The notes below the pieces were generated by a model that saw only the letters and a program-made list of their open reading frames with translations, made no database searches and had not been told where the DNA came from. DNA of 64,000 bases. Source: Rodentibacter heidelbergensis (GTDB lineage: Bacteria > Pseudomonadota > Gammaproteobacteria > Enterobacterales > Pasteurellaceae). Positions 48,193-60,072 of this stretch are shown one piece after another. Where the stretch lies: the NCBI RefSeq assembly GCF_002000125.1, contig NZ_MLHH01000010.1:62001-126000 (forward strand). The letters are read 5' to 3'. Position 1 is the first letter of the stretch. Every line of letters starts with the position of its first letter. Made by a program: the position numbers and the translations under genes.

Positions 48193-49485
48193 CTATTCCG
48201 TTTCTTTGACAAGCGATACTAAAATTTGATCGATCTTGAAATTTTCCGTGTCAATCACTTCAAACTTATAGTGACCATAAATCACAAAATCGGTTTTTTT
48301 CGGGATTTTACGCAACATATACATCATAAAACCACTGATGGTTTCATAATTTTCCTCATCAGGGAAAGACTCAATATCCAACACACGCATTACATCTTCA
48401 AGAGGCGTTGCGCCGTCAATTAACCAAGAATGTTCATCACGGCTGACAATTTGTTCTTCTTCGCTCGACACCAGCTCACCCATCACAATACTCATCACAT
48501 CATTGAGGGTAACAATGCCCACCACCAAAGCATATTCATTAACAATAATGGCAAAATCCTCACCGGTGGATTTAAAAAGTTCCAACACTTCATAAAGGGA
48601 GAGGGTATCCGGCACAAATAAGGCTTTGCGGAGTAATTTTGGATCGGTCAAAGACACATCGGCATTTTGCAAATACATTGTCAGCAAAGTATGGGATTCC
48701 ACATAGCCTAAAATTTTATCCAACCCATTATCACAAATCACAATTTTGGAGTGGGAATCACGAGAGAGGGTATCCATCACTTCCTGACGGCTAAAAGTGC
48801 GGTCTAAATACACAATGTTTTCACGGGTTGTCATGGTGGAGGTCACCGTGCGTTCCTGCATATCAAAAATATTTTCAATGAGATAATGCTGTTGGGTTTT
48901 TAACACGCCTGCCTCCGCCCCCGCTTCGACCACTGCGACAATATCTTCCGGTGTCATATTGTCATCACGCAAGGTTGATACGCCAAAAAGCTTGAACAGT
49001 AGATTTGATAATCCGTCAAACACCCAAACGATAGGTTTGAGTAAAAAAATCAACACCTGCATAATGCCGACCGTACGCAATGCCACCGCTTCGGGATTAA
49101 TCAATGCAAGGCGTTTTGGAATTAAATCCGCTAAAAGAATAAAAGAACAGGTTACCAATAAAAAAGCGATCCAAGATGAGGCAGAATCCACCCAAACCTC
49201 CGGGATACGGCCGGTTAAAAAATGCTGTAAATGAAGACTTAGGTTTGCCTCACCAATCATCCCGCCGAGTACGGCCACCATATTTAAACCAATTTGTACC
49301 ACGGTGATAAAGCGCCCAGGCTGTTCTTGTAATTTCAACACCTGTGCCGCTTTATGGTTTCCCTCATTGGCCATATTTTGTAATTTGATACGGCGAGCGC
49401 CGGCAAGGGAAATTTCCGCAGAGGAAACAATAGCACTCACAATAATTAAAGCGATAATCACCAAGATCGCTGCAAATAAACTCAT
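48193..49485 (-). CDS. CNNM/CBS-domain membrane protein (YtfL/hemolysin C-like)
   Basis: A 430-residue protein with an N-terminal CNNM (DUF21) membrane domain (about 1-190, four hydrophobic segments, SSAEISLAGARRIKLQNMA), a CBS-domain pair (about 210-335) and a CorC/HlyC-type C-terminal domain (about 345-425). Close E. coli relatives (YtfL, PaeA) export polyamines; other family members handle Mg2+ or Co2+. The exact substrate here is unknown. Uptake sequence at 48794-48803. Confidence 0.85.
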   Translation of the reverse strand: MSLFAAILVIIALIIVSAIVSSAEISLAGARRIKLQNMANEGNHKAAQVLKLQEQPGRFITVVQIGLNMVAVLGGMIGEANLSLHLQHFLTGRIPEVWVDSASSWIAFLLVTCSFILLADLIPKRLALINPEAVALRTVGIMQVLIFLLKPIVWVFDGLSNLLFKLFGVSTLRDDNMTPEDIVAVVEAGAEAGVLKTQQHYLIENIFDMQERTVTSTMTTRENIVYLDRTFSRQEVMDTLSRDSHSKIVICDNGLDKILGYVESHTLLTMYLQNADVSLTDPKLLRKALFVPDTLSLYEVLELFKSTGEDFAIIVNEYALVVGIVTLNDVMSIVMGELVSSEEEQIVSRDEHSWLIDGATPLEDVMRVLDIESFPDEENYETISGFMMYMLRKIPKKTDFVIYGHYKFEVIDTENFKIDQILVSLVKETE

Positions 49486-49986
49486 GATATTCCTATTAAC
49501 GTTGATTAAATAAATTAAAGTGCGGTCAAAATTTCTTTTATTTTTCTAAAAAGCCACTTTGATCTTTAAATCTTGATCCTTAAATTTCGGTTCTTAAATT
49601 TTACCCTAAAATAAACGGACTTTTCATCGTATTCCTTATTTTTCTTCTTTTCATTCATCACACTTTCGATGCTTCAACCGCTAGATCTGAGCGTTTTAAT
49701 ATCATTTATTATTCAGATACCCCCAGCCATCACTGGTAGAACCAATGCAACATAGTAATTCTTCCAAAATCCGTTAGAATCAAAACGATGATCGAAAGTC
49801 GTGATATTTCTGATTGTAGCCTTCTTAGTTCGCAAGCACCTGCCCACATTGCCACTCTGAATCGTAGTGAAATAATCTTCAATCACCGTATTTCCAATCC
49901 ATTCAACAAAGCTGAATGGGTTGGCTGATCGTCTTGGGCAAAAATATTTAACAATAATGATTACTACATTTTATTAAGGAGAACTT
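49486..49986. other. Gene-free stretch with a remnant-like open frame
   Basis: No complete gene is visible. It contains an uptake sequence (49517-49526) and the ribosome-binding site of the next gene (AAGGAG, about 49978). On the minus strand, 49713 to about 49970 is open for about 85 codons without a good start and would encode a protein-like sequence (for example FVEWIGNTVIEDYFTTIQSG and GFWKNYYVALVLPVMAGG). It could be the tail of a decayed gene, but I do not recognise it and chance is possible. Confidence 0.35.
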
Positions 49987-51531
49987 ATGTCTAGTTGGTC
50001 GGACGGTTATGTTAGTAATATAAATTATACTTATGGTTATTATTCGGAGCTTAACCCCAATAATGCCGTTATTCCTTTTTTAATGGCTGGATTAGCCTTA
50101 CCCGAATCGATCTTACAAGGTCAATATAATGCTTGTGAACTCGGCTTTGGCCAAGGGGTTTCATTAAATATTCATGCAACCGCCGGTTATGCCAAATGGT
50201 ATGCCACCGATTTTAACCCTTCCCATACCAATTTTGCCCGCCACCTTTCTGATGCCGCCGGCAATAGCACAATGATTGCTGACCAAGGATTTAATGAATT
50301 TTGTCAACGTGATGATTTACCGGAATTTGATTTTATCGCCCTGCATGGGATTTGGTCTTGGATTTCCAATGAAAACCGTACCATTGTGGTGGATTTTATC
50401 CGCCGTAAATTAAAAGTCGGCGGCATCTTATATATTAGCTATAACACTTTGCCAGGCTGGTCTGCCGCCTCACCATTACGTCATCTTTTGGCAGAACATC
50501 ATCAAGCGATGACATCCTCTTCAAATGAATATCTGCAAAATGTTCAGCAAAGTTTAGAATTTGTCGAGAAAATATTTCAGCAATGCGCAAGACTCACCCA
50601 AAATGCTCCCAATTTGATACCTCGAATTCAAGACTTGAAAGAGAAAAATTTAACTTATGTTGCCCATGAATATTTGAATCAAAACTGGCAACCCCAGTAT
50701 TTTTCCGATATACAAAAGTGGCTAGAGCCAGCCAAACTCACCTTTGCTTGTTCCAGTTGTTATTTAGATGATTTCCCACAGACCGTCTATTCCCAAGAAC
50801 AACGCCAATTAATCGAGGGTTTTACCGATCCGACCTTTACTCAAACGGTGAAAGATTTTATTTTGAACACCCAATTCCGTAAGGATTATTGGGTAAAAGG
50901 TGCGCGTCAATTAAATCATTATGAACAGGTGGAAACATGGAAAAAATTGCGGGTGTTACTCCATACCCCACGAGAAAAAATCGAAATGAAGGTTTCCCGC
51001 TACTTAACGGTGGGGTTAAACGCAAACTTATTTAATCCGGTATTAGATCTTTTGCAAGATAATAAAATCCATTCAGTTAAAGCAATCATTGAAAAATTAA
51101 AAAATCATCTCACTGAAACGGATATTTTTAGTGTGTTAGCGATACTTCAAGCGAAAATGCATTTAGTGATGGTGCAATCTGATGAAGCCATTGAGCAAGC
51201 CCGTCCACATTGCGAGGCATTTAACCGCTATATTTTACAACAATCCCGCTCTGCGCAATTTCCTGCCAGTTACCTTGCCAGCCCTATTACCGGCGGCGCA
51301 TGCCATCTTGGCACCATCGAGAATTGGTTCTTACTTGCTCATTTAGAAGGCATTGCTAAAAATAAACATATTGATTTTGCTTGGGATTTATTAAAAGCCA
51401 ATGGGTTAAATATGGTAAAAGACGGTAAGACCCTTCATGATGATAAGAAAGGTAAACTAAGAATGGAGGAATGTTACTACGAGTTTATGGAAAACCAAAT
51501 GCCTTATCTCAAACGCATGGGGATTATTTAA
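49987..51531 (+). CDS. SAM-dependent methyltransferase with methyltransferase regulatory domain
   Basis: A 514-residue protein with an N-terminal class I methyltransferase fold and a C-terminal regulatory-domain region typical of a family annotated as methyltransferase regulatory domain proteins. The S-adenosylmethionine motif ELGFGQGVSL is at 51-60 and FDFIALHGIWSWI follows. The C-terminal ~250 residues (from about residue 240) are helical. RBS AAGGAG. In other bacteria such genes lie in polysaccharide or phage regions, but here there is no such context. The substrate is unknown. Confidence 0.8.
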   Translation: MSSWSDGYVSNINYTYGYYSELNPNNAVIPFLMAGLALPESILQGQYNACELGFGQGVSLNIHATAGYAKWYATDFNPSHTNFARHLSDAAGNSTMIADQGFNEFCQRDDLPEFDFIALHGIWSWISNENRTIVVDFIRRKLKVGGILYISYNTLPGWSAASPLRHLLAEHHQAMTSSSNEYLQNVQQSLEFVEKIFQQCARLTQNAPNLIPRIQDLKEKNLTYVAHEYLNQNWQPQYFSDIQKWLEPAKLTFACSSCYLDDFPQTVYSQEQRQLIEGFTDPTFTQTVKDFILNTQFRKDYWVKGARQLNHYEQVETWKKLRVLLHTPREKIEMKVSRYLTVGLNANLFNPVLDLLQDNKIHSVKAIIEKLKNHLTETDIFSVLAILQAKMHLVMVQSDEAIEQARPHCEAFNRYILQQSRSAQFPASYLASPITGGACHLGTIENWFLLAHLEGIAKNKHIDFAWDLLKANGLNMVKDGKTLHDDKKGKLRMEECYYEFMENQMPYLKRMGII

Positions 51532-51537
51532 TTCAAC

Positions 51538-51571
51538 AAAAAATAAGGGAAATCAATTTCCCTTATTTTTT
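51538..51571. terminator. Terminator between methyltransferase and DUF1523 genes
   Basis: AAATAAGGGAAAT and ATTTCCCTTATTT arms with loop CA and a T tail. It serves the methyltransferase and, inverted, the convergent DUF1523 gene. Confidence 0.88.
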
Positions 51572-51591
51572 ACTTCAATGAAAATGAAAAT

Positions 51592-52116
51592 TTAATTTTC
51601 GCTATCAAACCAACCACGAACGAATTGAATGGAAAGAAATAATGTTATTAGTAAGAACGCATAAAACACCCAAGATAAAATTGGGTGGCTTGGGGTGACA
51701 TCGCCGCTGATTTCTTTCACCGAAACCGCATTACGAAACTCATCAAACATGGTTAAACGCCAACCATAGTATTTGATTTGTACCAGTTTATTTTCATTTC
51801 CCATGGCTTGAGCTTCAGCCTGTAAATTGGCTGAACCGAATTTAAAATAGAAAGGAAAACCCCAACGGGTGTCTTCGTTACGGTAAACCATAATTTTCCC
51901 TTCATCATTTTGTGTATTAATGTAATACACATCACGCGTTGGGCCATCTGCCGGATTGGATTTGGTGATTGGGCCGTCTTTATCAACACGTTTGACTTCT
52001 ACGCCGGTGACACGGGTGACATCGTAGTGGGGGAAAACATAGTTCACCACAGAAAACATAAAACCGTGGAAAGCAAACACCACTAAAAATAGAAAATATT
52101 TAAAAAATTTACGCAT
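51592..52116 (-). CDS. DUF1523 family membrane-anchored protein
   Basis: A 174-residue protein with an N-terminal hydrophobic segment (about 5-27), a soluble middle and a C-terminal hydrophobic segment (about 148-166). The middle, including HYDVTRVTGVEVKRVDKDG and IKYYGWRLTMFDEFRNAV, matches the DUF1523 family. Function unknown; the topology suggests a periplasmic domain held by two membrane segments. It is the last gene of a mltG-tmk-holB-tatD string with about 25 bases to tatD. Confidence 0.85.
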   Translation of the reverse strand: MRKFFKYFLFLVVFAFHGFMFSVVNYVFPHYDVTRVTGVEVKRVDKDGPITKSNPADGPTRDVYYINTQNDEGKIMVYRNEDTRWGFPFYFKFGSANLQAEAQAMGNENKLVQIKYYGWRLTMFDEFRNAVSVKEISGDVTPSHPILSWVFYAFLLITLFLSIQFVRGWFDSEN

Positions 52117-52143
52117 TAGGTTTACCTCTTGAATATTGGGTAT

Positions 52144-52926
52144 TTATTGTACATTAATTTTAAATAAACGCTCAAAATTTTGTGTGGTGATTTGGGCAAA
52201 GGCTTCCATTGATAACCCTTTTAACGCTGCTACATATTCACACACTTCCCTTGTATAGGCCGGTTGATTTTCCTTACCCCGATAAGGCACCGGTGCGAGA
52301 TAAGGCGAATCTGTTTCCACCAATAAACGATCGACCGGGACATAACGAATGGCTTCACGAATAGCTTCGGCATTTTTAAAGGTAATGATGCCGGAACAAG
52401 AAATATAAAAATCTAAATCTAACGCTTTTTTGGCGAAATCCAAGGTTTCGGTAAAACAATGAATCACCCCGCCACATTTTTCTGCTTGATGCTCACGCAA
52501 CATAGAAATCGTATCATCGCCGGCGGAGCGGGTATGGATAATCACCGGTTTATTGAGCTGGTTTGCAATGTTGATTTGACTGGCAAAGATGGCTTGCTGT
52601 TCTGTTTTATTCTCAGCACTGTAATAGTAATCCAAACCAATTTCACCAATGGCGATGACTTTTTTATCTTTCGCCAAATGTCGCAAACGTTCTGCATCAT
52701 AGGGTTCTTCTTCAAAATCCAAGGGATGCACACCGCAGGCCAATGAGATGTTGTCAAACCCTTTTAATTCTTCATAGGCCTTTTCAAATCGGCTCAATGT
52801 TACCCCAATGGCGAGCAGATGTTTCACCTCCCGTGCGTAGGCTTTTTCCACCACATCTGCGATGTTTTTGTGTAAATTATCATAATCCAATGCATCTAAA
52901 TGGCAGTGGGAATCAACGATAAACAT
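52144..52926 (-). CDS. TatD-family metal-dependent hydrolase (YcfH)
   Basis: A 260-residue TIM-barrel hydrolase. The metal ligands are visible as [14 protein letters not shown] (H7, H9), GEIGLDYYY (Glu), [10 protein letters not shown] and [12 protein letters not shown] (His), and [11 protein letters not shown] (Asp). TatD enzymes are DNases/exonucleases or deacylases; the YcfH subgroup is conserved next to holB. It lies about 15 bases downstream of holB. Confidence 0.93.
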   Translation of the reverse strand: MFIVDSHCHLDALDYDNLHKNIADVVEKAYAREVKHLLAIGVTLSRFEKAYEELKGFDNISLACGVHPLDFEEEPYDAERLRHLAKDKKVIAIGEIGLDYYYSAENKTEQQAIFASQINIANQLNKPVIIHTRSAGDDTISMLREHQAEKCGGVIHCFTETLDFAKKALDLDFYISCSGIITFKNAEAIREAIRYVPVDRLLVETDSPYLAPVPYRGKENQPAYTREVCEYVAALKGLSMEAFAQITTQNFERLFKINVQ

Positions 52927-52940
52927 AGCTTATTCTTTCC

Positions 52941-53924
52941 TTATTTTTCAAATACTTCTGTGATAAGTTTGGTCAAACCGTCTAACAGGATTAATTCCAC
53001 ATTCACACCATTAATTGAGTGTAAATCTGACCGCACTTTTTGCATGATTTGAATGGCTTGTAGCAATCCTAGAGCCGTTTGCTCATCACTAAATTGTTCC
53101 ACACCACGCACTAAATCCGTCACTTGACGATGAGCGCTAATGTGAAGTTTATGTTTTAGGCTATCGGCAAGAAATGCTAAAATCCAATCAAGTTGGCGAA
53201 GATAATGCACTTTATCAAACAAAGGGAGCAGTTCCAAAGGGGAGCGGCGGCGATAAAAACGCCAAAATTGGCGAAGAAAATCTTTCCGCTGTTCAATTAA
53301 CCCTTGTTGTAATATCTCTAAAGCAAACAATGGACGACCGAACCCCATTGAAAGTGCGGTAACAATTTCCTGTTTTTCTGCTTCACATTGCGTTTGTAAC
53401 CAAGCCTGTGCCATTTCCGTTGGGGGGGCTGACAAATTCCACACCTGACAACGGCTGTAAATTGTCGCTAACAAACTTGCAGCGCTGTCTGCTTGCAATA
53501 AAAAATAGGTTTTTGGACGAGGCTCTTCCAAGGTTTTAAGCAGTGCATTGGCCGCCGCTTCCGTTAAGCGTTCAGCGCCTTTCACATAAACCACTTTATT
53601 GCCATTTTGCTGGGCATGCTGTGCCACAATCTCATTAATTTCACGCACTTGATCCACCCCGATATCTTTGCCTTCTATGGGGCTTAATTCATGGTAGTCC
53701 GGGTGGCTGTGCGCCTGCATTAAATGGCAAGCATGGCACTGCCCACAGGGTGCGGTATCTTGCGGGGTAAGGCACATAATACGGCGAGAAAGTGCTTCAA
53801 AGAGGTGTTCTACACCTAATCCAACATCCGATTTTATAAGCACGGCATGATGTCCCAAACCTTCTGAAAAGGTTTGGGCTATTTGGGTATAAGTGGGGGT
53901 GAGCCAAGGATAAAGTGCGGTCAT
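52941..53924 (-). CDS. holB: DNA polymerase III subunit delta'
   Basis: Clamp-loader subunit that opens the sliding clamp at replication forks. I used ATG 53924 ([12 protein letters not shown]), which overlaps the tmk stop as ATGA. The 327 residues include the zinc-type [17 protein letters not shown] region (about 50-65) and lack an intact Walker A, as expected for delta prime. The start codon is immediately followed by an uptake-sequence core (ACCGCACTTT at 53912-53921, read MTAL). Another uptake sequence is at 53351-53360. Confidence 0.94.
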   Translation of the reverse strand: MTALYPWLTPTYTQIAQTFSEGLGHHAVLIKSDVGLGVEHLFEALSRRIMCLTPQDTAPCGQCHACHLMQAHSHPDYHELSPIEGKDIGVDQVREINEIVAQHAQQNGNKVVYVKGAERLTEAAANALLKTLEEPRPKTYFLLQADSAASLLATIYSRCQVWNLSAPPTEMAQAWLQTQCEAEKQEIVTALSMGFGRPLFALEILQQGLIEQRKDFLRQFWRFYRRRSPLELLPLFDKVHYLRQLDWILAFLADSLKHKLHISAHRQVTDLVRGVEQFSDEQTALGLLQAIQIMQKVRSDLHSINGVNVELILLDGLTKLITEVFEK

Positions 53925-54553
53925 TTTTCGATATGTTTCCACCAATTTTTAACCGCACTTTCAATATCTGCCCGCACCTGTTCAATGGATTGTTCTGCGT
54001 TAATAATCACCGCTTTTGGGCTGTCTTTAACTAACTCAAGATAACGGGCTCGGGTGCGGTAGAAAAAATCAAGATCCATTTGTTCAATACGATCTAACTC
54101 GCCCCGCCCACGGGCACGGGCTAATCCTACTTTCGGATCAATATCTAAATAAAGGGTGAGATCCGGCTCAAAATTCCCTAAAACCATTTCTTTTAAGGTT
54201 TTCATAAAATGCGGATCGAGCTGACGCCCCCCACCTTGATAAGCCTGTGATGACATATCATGGCGGTCGCCCACCACCCATTTTCCTTGGCTAAGTGCCG
54301 GTTTAATCACATTTTCTACCAATTGGACACGAGCGGCATAAAGCATTAGTAATTCCGCTTTATCGGTTACCTGTTCTTCTTTTTCGTGTTTAATAAGCTG
54401 ACGTAATTTTTCCGCCAAAGGCGTTCCCCCCGGTTCTCGGGTAAACACGACATCATCGATTCCCAATTCATTTAATATCTTCACCACCGATTGATGAGCG
54501 GTGCTTTTTCCTGCCCCTTCTAACCCTTCAATAACAATAAATTTTCCCATCAT
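53921..54553 (-). CDS. tmk: Thymidylate kinase
   Basis: Phosphorylates dTMP to dTDP. The P-loop GLEGAGKST is at the N-terminus ([17 protein letters not shown]); the DR motif [20 protein letters not shown] and the LID are present. The start is ambiguous between adjacent ATGs (54553, 54550) and another at 54565 that overlaps mltG; length then is 210-214. It overlaps holB by 4 bases. Uptake sequence at 53952-53961. Confidence 0.94.
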   Translation of the reverse strand: MMGKFIVIEGLEGAGKSTAHQSVVKILNELGIDDVVFTREPGGTPLAEKLRQLIKHEKEEQVTDKAELLMLYAARVQLVENVIKPALSQGKWVVGDRHDMSSQAYQGGGRQLDPHFMKTLKEMVLGNFEPDLTLYLDIDPKVGLARARGRGELDRIEQMDLDFFYRTRARYLELVKDSPKAVIINAEQSIEQVRADIESAVKNWWKHIEK

Positions 54554-54554
54554 A

Positions 54555-55604
54555 TTATTTCCCATTCTTTTGGCTACGATACCAACGCAGATAGTCTTGC
54601 ACCGCTTTATTATGTTCGTTTAAGTTGCGTGTAAATTTATGCCCGCCACTTCCGTCTGCCACAAAGTAGTAAAAATCGGTTTTTTCAGGATGCGCCACTG
54701 CCTGCAAAGCACTTTCACTCACCATGGCAATAGGCGTTGGGGGTAATCCGTCAATAATATAGGTATTATAAGGGGTAGGTGTTTCCAAATCTTTTTTACG
54801 GATATTTCCCTGATAATTTTCACCCATACCGTAAATGACAGTAGGATCGGTTTGTAATTTCATTTTTGCATTGAGGCGATTAATAAACACTGAAGCCACC
54901 TTAGCCCTTTCTGCCGCAATGCCTGTTTCTTTTTCTACTATGGAAGCCAGCACTAACATCTCGTGAGGGTTTGCTAACGGAAGGTTCTCATCACGTTCAT
55001 TCCATGCTTTATCTAAGGCTTTTTTCAACCGTTCGGCAGCCCGTTGAAGCAAGGCTAAATCGGTTGAATTAGGTGCATAATTATAGGTATCCGGATATAG
55101 CCAACCATCAAGATTTTTATATTCACCAATACTTTTTGGGATACTCGGGATATCGAGTAACTTGAAAATTTCTTGATCGCTTTTGTCTTTTAAGGTTTGG
55201 ATTAAGTGCGGTGCATTTTCGAGGTTTTTTCGCCACTCTTTGAAAGTTTTTCCCTCAATAAACTGCACGTTAAATTGAACCTCTTTTCCCGAATTAAGCA
55301 ATGTTAAGAGATCGCCTACGGTATGAATTCCATTTAGCGAATAGACCCCTGCTTTAATTTTGTTCAGCGCCGGTTTTAATTTTAATAAATAGGGAAGAAG
55401 CTGTGCATTTTCGATCAATTTTTCTTGTTCAAAAAGTGCGGCCAATTTTTTACCTGTTGTACCACGTTCAACAAACAGAAGCTGATCAGGCTGTGTATTG
55501 ATGCTTTCTTGCTGAAAAGCCTTGAGTTTTTGATAACCAAAAAAGCCGCCTCCTATAGCAATCAGCAGAAGAAGAAATAGGCTAACTAAACATTTTTTCA
55601 TCAT
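54555..55604 (-). CDS. mltG: Endolytic murein transglycosylase MltG
   Basis: Inner-membrane lytic transglycosylase that cleaves nascent glycan strands and sets their length. I used ATG 55604 ([20 protein letters not shown]). The ~349 residues have a transmembrane anchor (about 5-25), a LysM-like part and the YceG domain with catalytic Glu in [19 protein letters not shown]. MltG-tmk-holB-tatD is a widespread order. An uptake-sequence core occurs at 55204-55212. Confidence 0.95.
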   Translation of the reverse strand: MMKKCLVSLFLLLLIAIGGGFFGYQKLKAFQQESINTQPDQLLFVERGTTGKKLAALFEQEKLIENAQLLPYLLKLKPALNKIKAGVYSLNGIHTVGDLLTLLNSGKEVQFNVQFIEGKTFKEWRKNLENAPHLIQTLKDKSDQEIFKLLDIPSIPKSIGEYKNLDGWLYPDTYNYAPNSTDLALLQRAAERLKKALDKAWNERDENLPLANPHEMLVLASIVEKETGIAAERAKVASVFINRLNAKMKLQTDPTVIYGMGENYQGNIRKKDLETPTPYNTYIIDGLPPTPIAMVSESALQAVAHPEKTDFYYFVADGSGGHKFTRNLNEHNKAVQDYLRWYRSQKNGK

Positions 55605-55620
55605 GGTACTCAACAAAATA

Positions 55621-55650
55621 AAAACAACAAAAGGGGCAAAACGCCCCTCT
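55621..55650 (-). terminator. Terminator after surA
   Basis: AGGGGC and GCCCCT arms with a 5-base loop, followed on the minus strand by TTTGTTGTTTT. A short stem, but placed right after surA and before mltG. Confidence 0.7.
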
Positions 55651-55666
55651 CACACAAAATATGAAT

Positions 55667-56599
55667 TTATTGATTAAAATACTGAATATCCGCTGTCTTA
55701 CGCAATGCTTTTACCCAATCTTTGGTGGCATCTTGTAACTGGCTATTCACAATTTTTTCATAGGCTTTTTGGCGATAGGCATCTTCTGTGCGATCCCCAT
55801 CACGGGTTCCCGTTACCTCTAAAATATGCCAACCAAACTCTGATTTAAACGGCGCAGAAATTACGCCCGGCTTAGTGGTTTGTACCACTTTAGCGAAAGG
55901 CCCCACATAGGCTTCAGGGAAAGCATAGCCTAAGCTTCCGCCATTGGCACCGGATAAATAATCTTTAGAATATTTTAATGCCGCATCCGCAAAAGTTGTT
56001 TTACCGGAAAGAATATCGGCACGAATTTGATTAAGCTCTGCTTTTGCTTGCGCATCGTTTAAAAGAGGGGTGAGCTTTAACAGAATATGGCGAACTTCAT
56101 ATTCTTTGCCGGTCACTTTTTTCTCTGTACCACTCGCTTTTGCTTCATTCAGCATTTTTTCCCCAAGGGCATCCACTTCTTCACGAGTTACTTGAATACT
56201 GTTACTAATGGCATGATTACGCACCCCGGACATCATCATTTGATTAGCAATTTGCTGACGAAATGCCTTCAGTGAAATCCCTTGATAATCCAATGCATCT
56301 AAAAACTGACCGTAGGTCAAACCATTTCTTGCGGCAATATCCTCTACGATTCGATCAATCTCACGAGGATTCACTTTCACACCGGATTCTTTAATGGCTT
56401 TTTGTACTAAAATATCATCAATCACTTTATCTAAAGCGGTTTGATAATTACCTTTTTTACCCATCACTGAACGCACTTGACTTTCTAATATCGGCATACC
56501 ATCGACAGTTGCAACAACTCGTTCTGCGGCCTGAATAGAAGAAAATGCGAATACACCTAATAGCGTAATAAAAAGCGATTTTAGTCCTAATTTTTTCAT
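55667..56599 (-). CDS. surA: Periplasmic peptidyl-prolyl isomerase / chaperone SurA (short form)
   Basis: Chaperone for outer-membrane proteins. The 310-residue precursor has a signal peptide (to about residue 24, SSIQA), an N-terminal SurA domain (about 25-165, RVVATVDGMPILESQVRSVMG) and one parvulin domain (about 170-270, YEVRHILLKLTPLL, GGSLGYAFPEAYVGPF, SEFGWHILEV). The final DWVKALRKTADIQYFNQ is SurA-like. Enterobacterial SurA has two parvulin domains and about 430 residues; a single one seems normal for this family. Confidence 0.88.
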   Translation of the reverse strand: MKKLGLKSLFITLLGVFAFSSIQAAERVVATVDGMPILESQVRSVMGKKGNYQTALDKVIDDILVQKAIKESGVKVNPREIDRIVEDIAARNGLTYGQFLDALDYQGISLKAFRQQIANQMMMSGVRNHAISNSIQVTREEVDALGEKMLNEAKASGTEKKVTGKEYEVRHILLKLTPLLNDAQAKAELNQIRADILSGKTTFADAALKYSKDYLSGANGGSLGYAFPEAYVGPFAKVVQTTKPGVISAPFKSEFGWHILEVTGTRDGDRTEDAYRQKAYEKIVNSQLQDATKDWVKALRKTADIQYFNQ

Positions 56600-56673
56600 C
56601 TTTATCGTTCTTTAATAAGTCAATAACTTTCGTTAGAGTATCAATTTTAAACAAGGTTCACAATAGCTTAGGA

Positions 56674-57213
56674 TTATTTTGATAATAATGCCACTTCATC
56701 GCACCCATCATATTTTTGAGTGCGAACTTGAATTTTTTCTTCACGGCTGGTGGGGACATTTTTCCCTACATAATCTGCCCGAATAGGAAGCTCACGATGT
56801 CCACGATCGACAAAGATGACTAATTCAATTTTTGCCGCACGACCAAAATCCGTCAGTGCATCCATCGCGGCACGAATGGTTCGTCCGGTAAATAAAACAT
56901 CATCAATTAAAATCACTTCTTTATCTTTAATATTGAGATATTGTGATGCACCACGATACACCGGCATTGAATTTTCGAGTTCTATATGCTCTAAATCATC
57001 ACGATAAAAGGTGATATCCAACTCCATAGAAGGAACGTCCACATCAATCAAATCCCTAATTTTTCGTTTGATTAATGTCGCAATTTCCGCACCACGGCGT
57101 TTAATACCAACAATCACAACGTTGTCTAAACTCGCATGCTTTTCAATAATTTCATGGGAAATACGAGAAATAGTGCGATGAAACTGATTTTCATCAATAA
57201 TGATCTTTTCCAT
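56674..57213 (-). CDS. pyrR: Bifunctional pyrimidine regulatory protein / uracil phosphoribosyltransferase PyrR
   Basis: Phosphoribosyltransferase-fold protein: in Gram-positives it binds pyr mRNA for attenuation and also makes UMP from uracil. The 179 residues show the PRPP loop VILIDDVLFTGRTIRAAMDAL (read in two parts) and HRELPIRADYVGKNVPTS, typical of PyrR. No pyr genes or attenuator are visible beside it, so an mRNA target here is unclear. It is between surA and the atp operon. Confidence 0.93.
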   Translation of the reverse strand: MEKIIIDENQFHRTISRISHEIIEKHASLDNVVIVGIKRRGAEIATLIKRKIRDLIDVDVPSMELDITFYRDDLEHIELENSMPVYRGASQYLNIKDKEVILIDDVLFTGRTIRAAMDALTDFGRAAKIELVIFVDRGHRELPIRADYVGKNVPTSREEKIQVRTQKYDGCDEVALLSK

Positions 57214-57303
57214 AATTCATCCAAATAAACGCTGAAACAGCCGGTAAAATACCACAAAAAACAAGGAAATTTAATTGCTTTTGATAAATGACAACCCACA
57301 AAC

Positions 57304-57336
57304 AAAAAGTGCGGTTAAATTTAACCGCACTTTTTA
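57304..57336 (-). terminator. Terminator of the atp operon, an inverted uptake-sequence pair
   Basis: AAAGTGCGGTTAAA and TTTAACCGCACTTT form a near-perfect 14-bp stem, with uptake sequences at 57306-57315 and 57324-57333, followed by a T or A run on each strand. It closes atpC. Confidence 0.9.
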
Positions 57337-57765
57337 TTATCTTTTTGATTTCACAAGTTTTTCTGTTAATTCGTAGGCTCGAAGTTTTGCCAATTCTTTG
57401 GAAAGTTTTGCCACCAGTAGCTCATGATCAACATCAGCAACCTGTGCCACAATATTTTCCTCAGCTTTGCGTTTTGCTTCACGAATACGATCCGCATCTA
57501 ACTCACTACCACGAATTGCTACATCAGCAAGCACAGTCACAACCTTCGGCTGAACTTCTAAAAAGCCACCCGATACATAGATGACTTCTTCTTTATCATC
57601 TTCAAGGGTAAATTTCACAATTCCCGGTTTAATCGCCGTTAGCAACGGTGTATGATTAGGTAAAATACCGAGTTCACCCTCCACCCCTGTTGCTTGAATT
57701 TGCTTAACAGCCCCTTCAAAGATTTTTTGCTCTGCGCTCACTATTGTTAGGTTAAATGTCGCCAT
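57337..57765 (-). CDS. atpC: ATP synthase epsilon subunit
   Basis: Regulatory subunit of F1 with a beta-sandwich and a C-terminal helical hairpin. The 142 residues open [21 protein letters not shown] and include [20 protein letters not shown]. It is the last gene of the operon, 30 bases after atpD, and ends at the inverted uptake-sequence terminator. Confidence 0.97.
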   Translation of the reverse strand: MATFNLTIVSAEQKIFEGAVKQIQATGVEGELGILPNHTPLLTAIKPGIVKFTLEDDKEEVIYVSGGFLEVQPKVVTVLADVAIRGSELDADRIREAKRKAEENIVAQVADVDHELLVAKLSKELAKLRAYELTEKLVKSKR

Positions 57766-57795
57766 TTTTGTTCTCCTTCAAATGACTTGAAGTGA

Positions 57796-60055
<2,260 letters not shown>

Positions 60056-60072
60056 CTTCTTTCTCCGTTATC

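Noticed and set aside
49987-51531. Toxin-antitoxin or defence island around the methyltransferase
   Set aside because: No restriction enzyme, specificity subunit or toxin-like gene is adjacent; neighbours are housekeeping genes.
56674-57213. Pyrimidine attenuator next to pyrR
   Set aside because: The gaps on either side contain no anti-terminator-like alternative hairpins or pyr gene.
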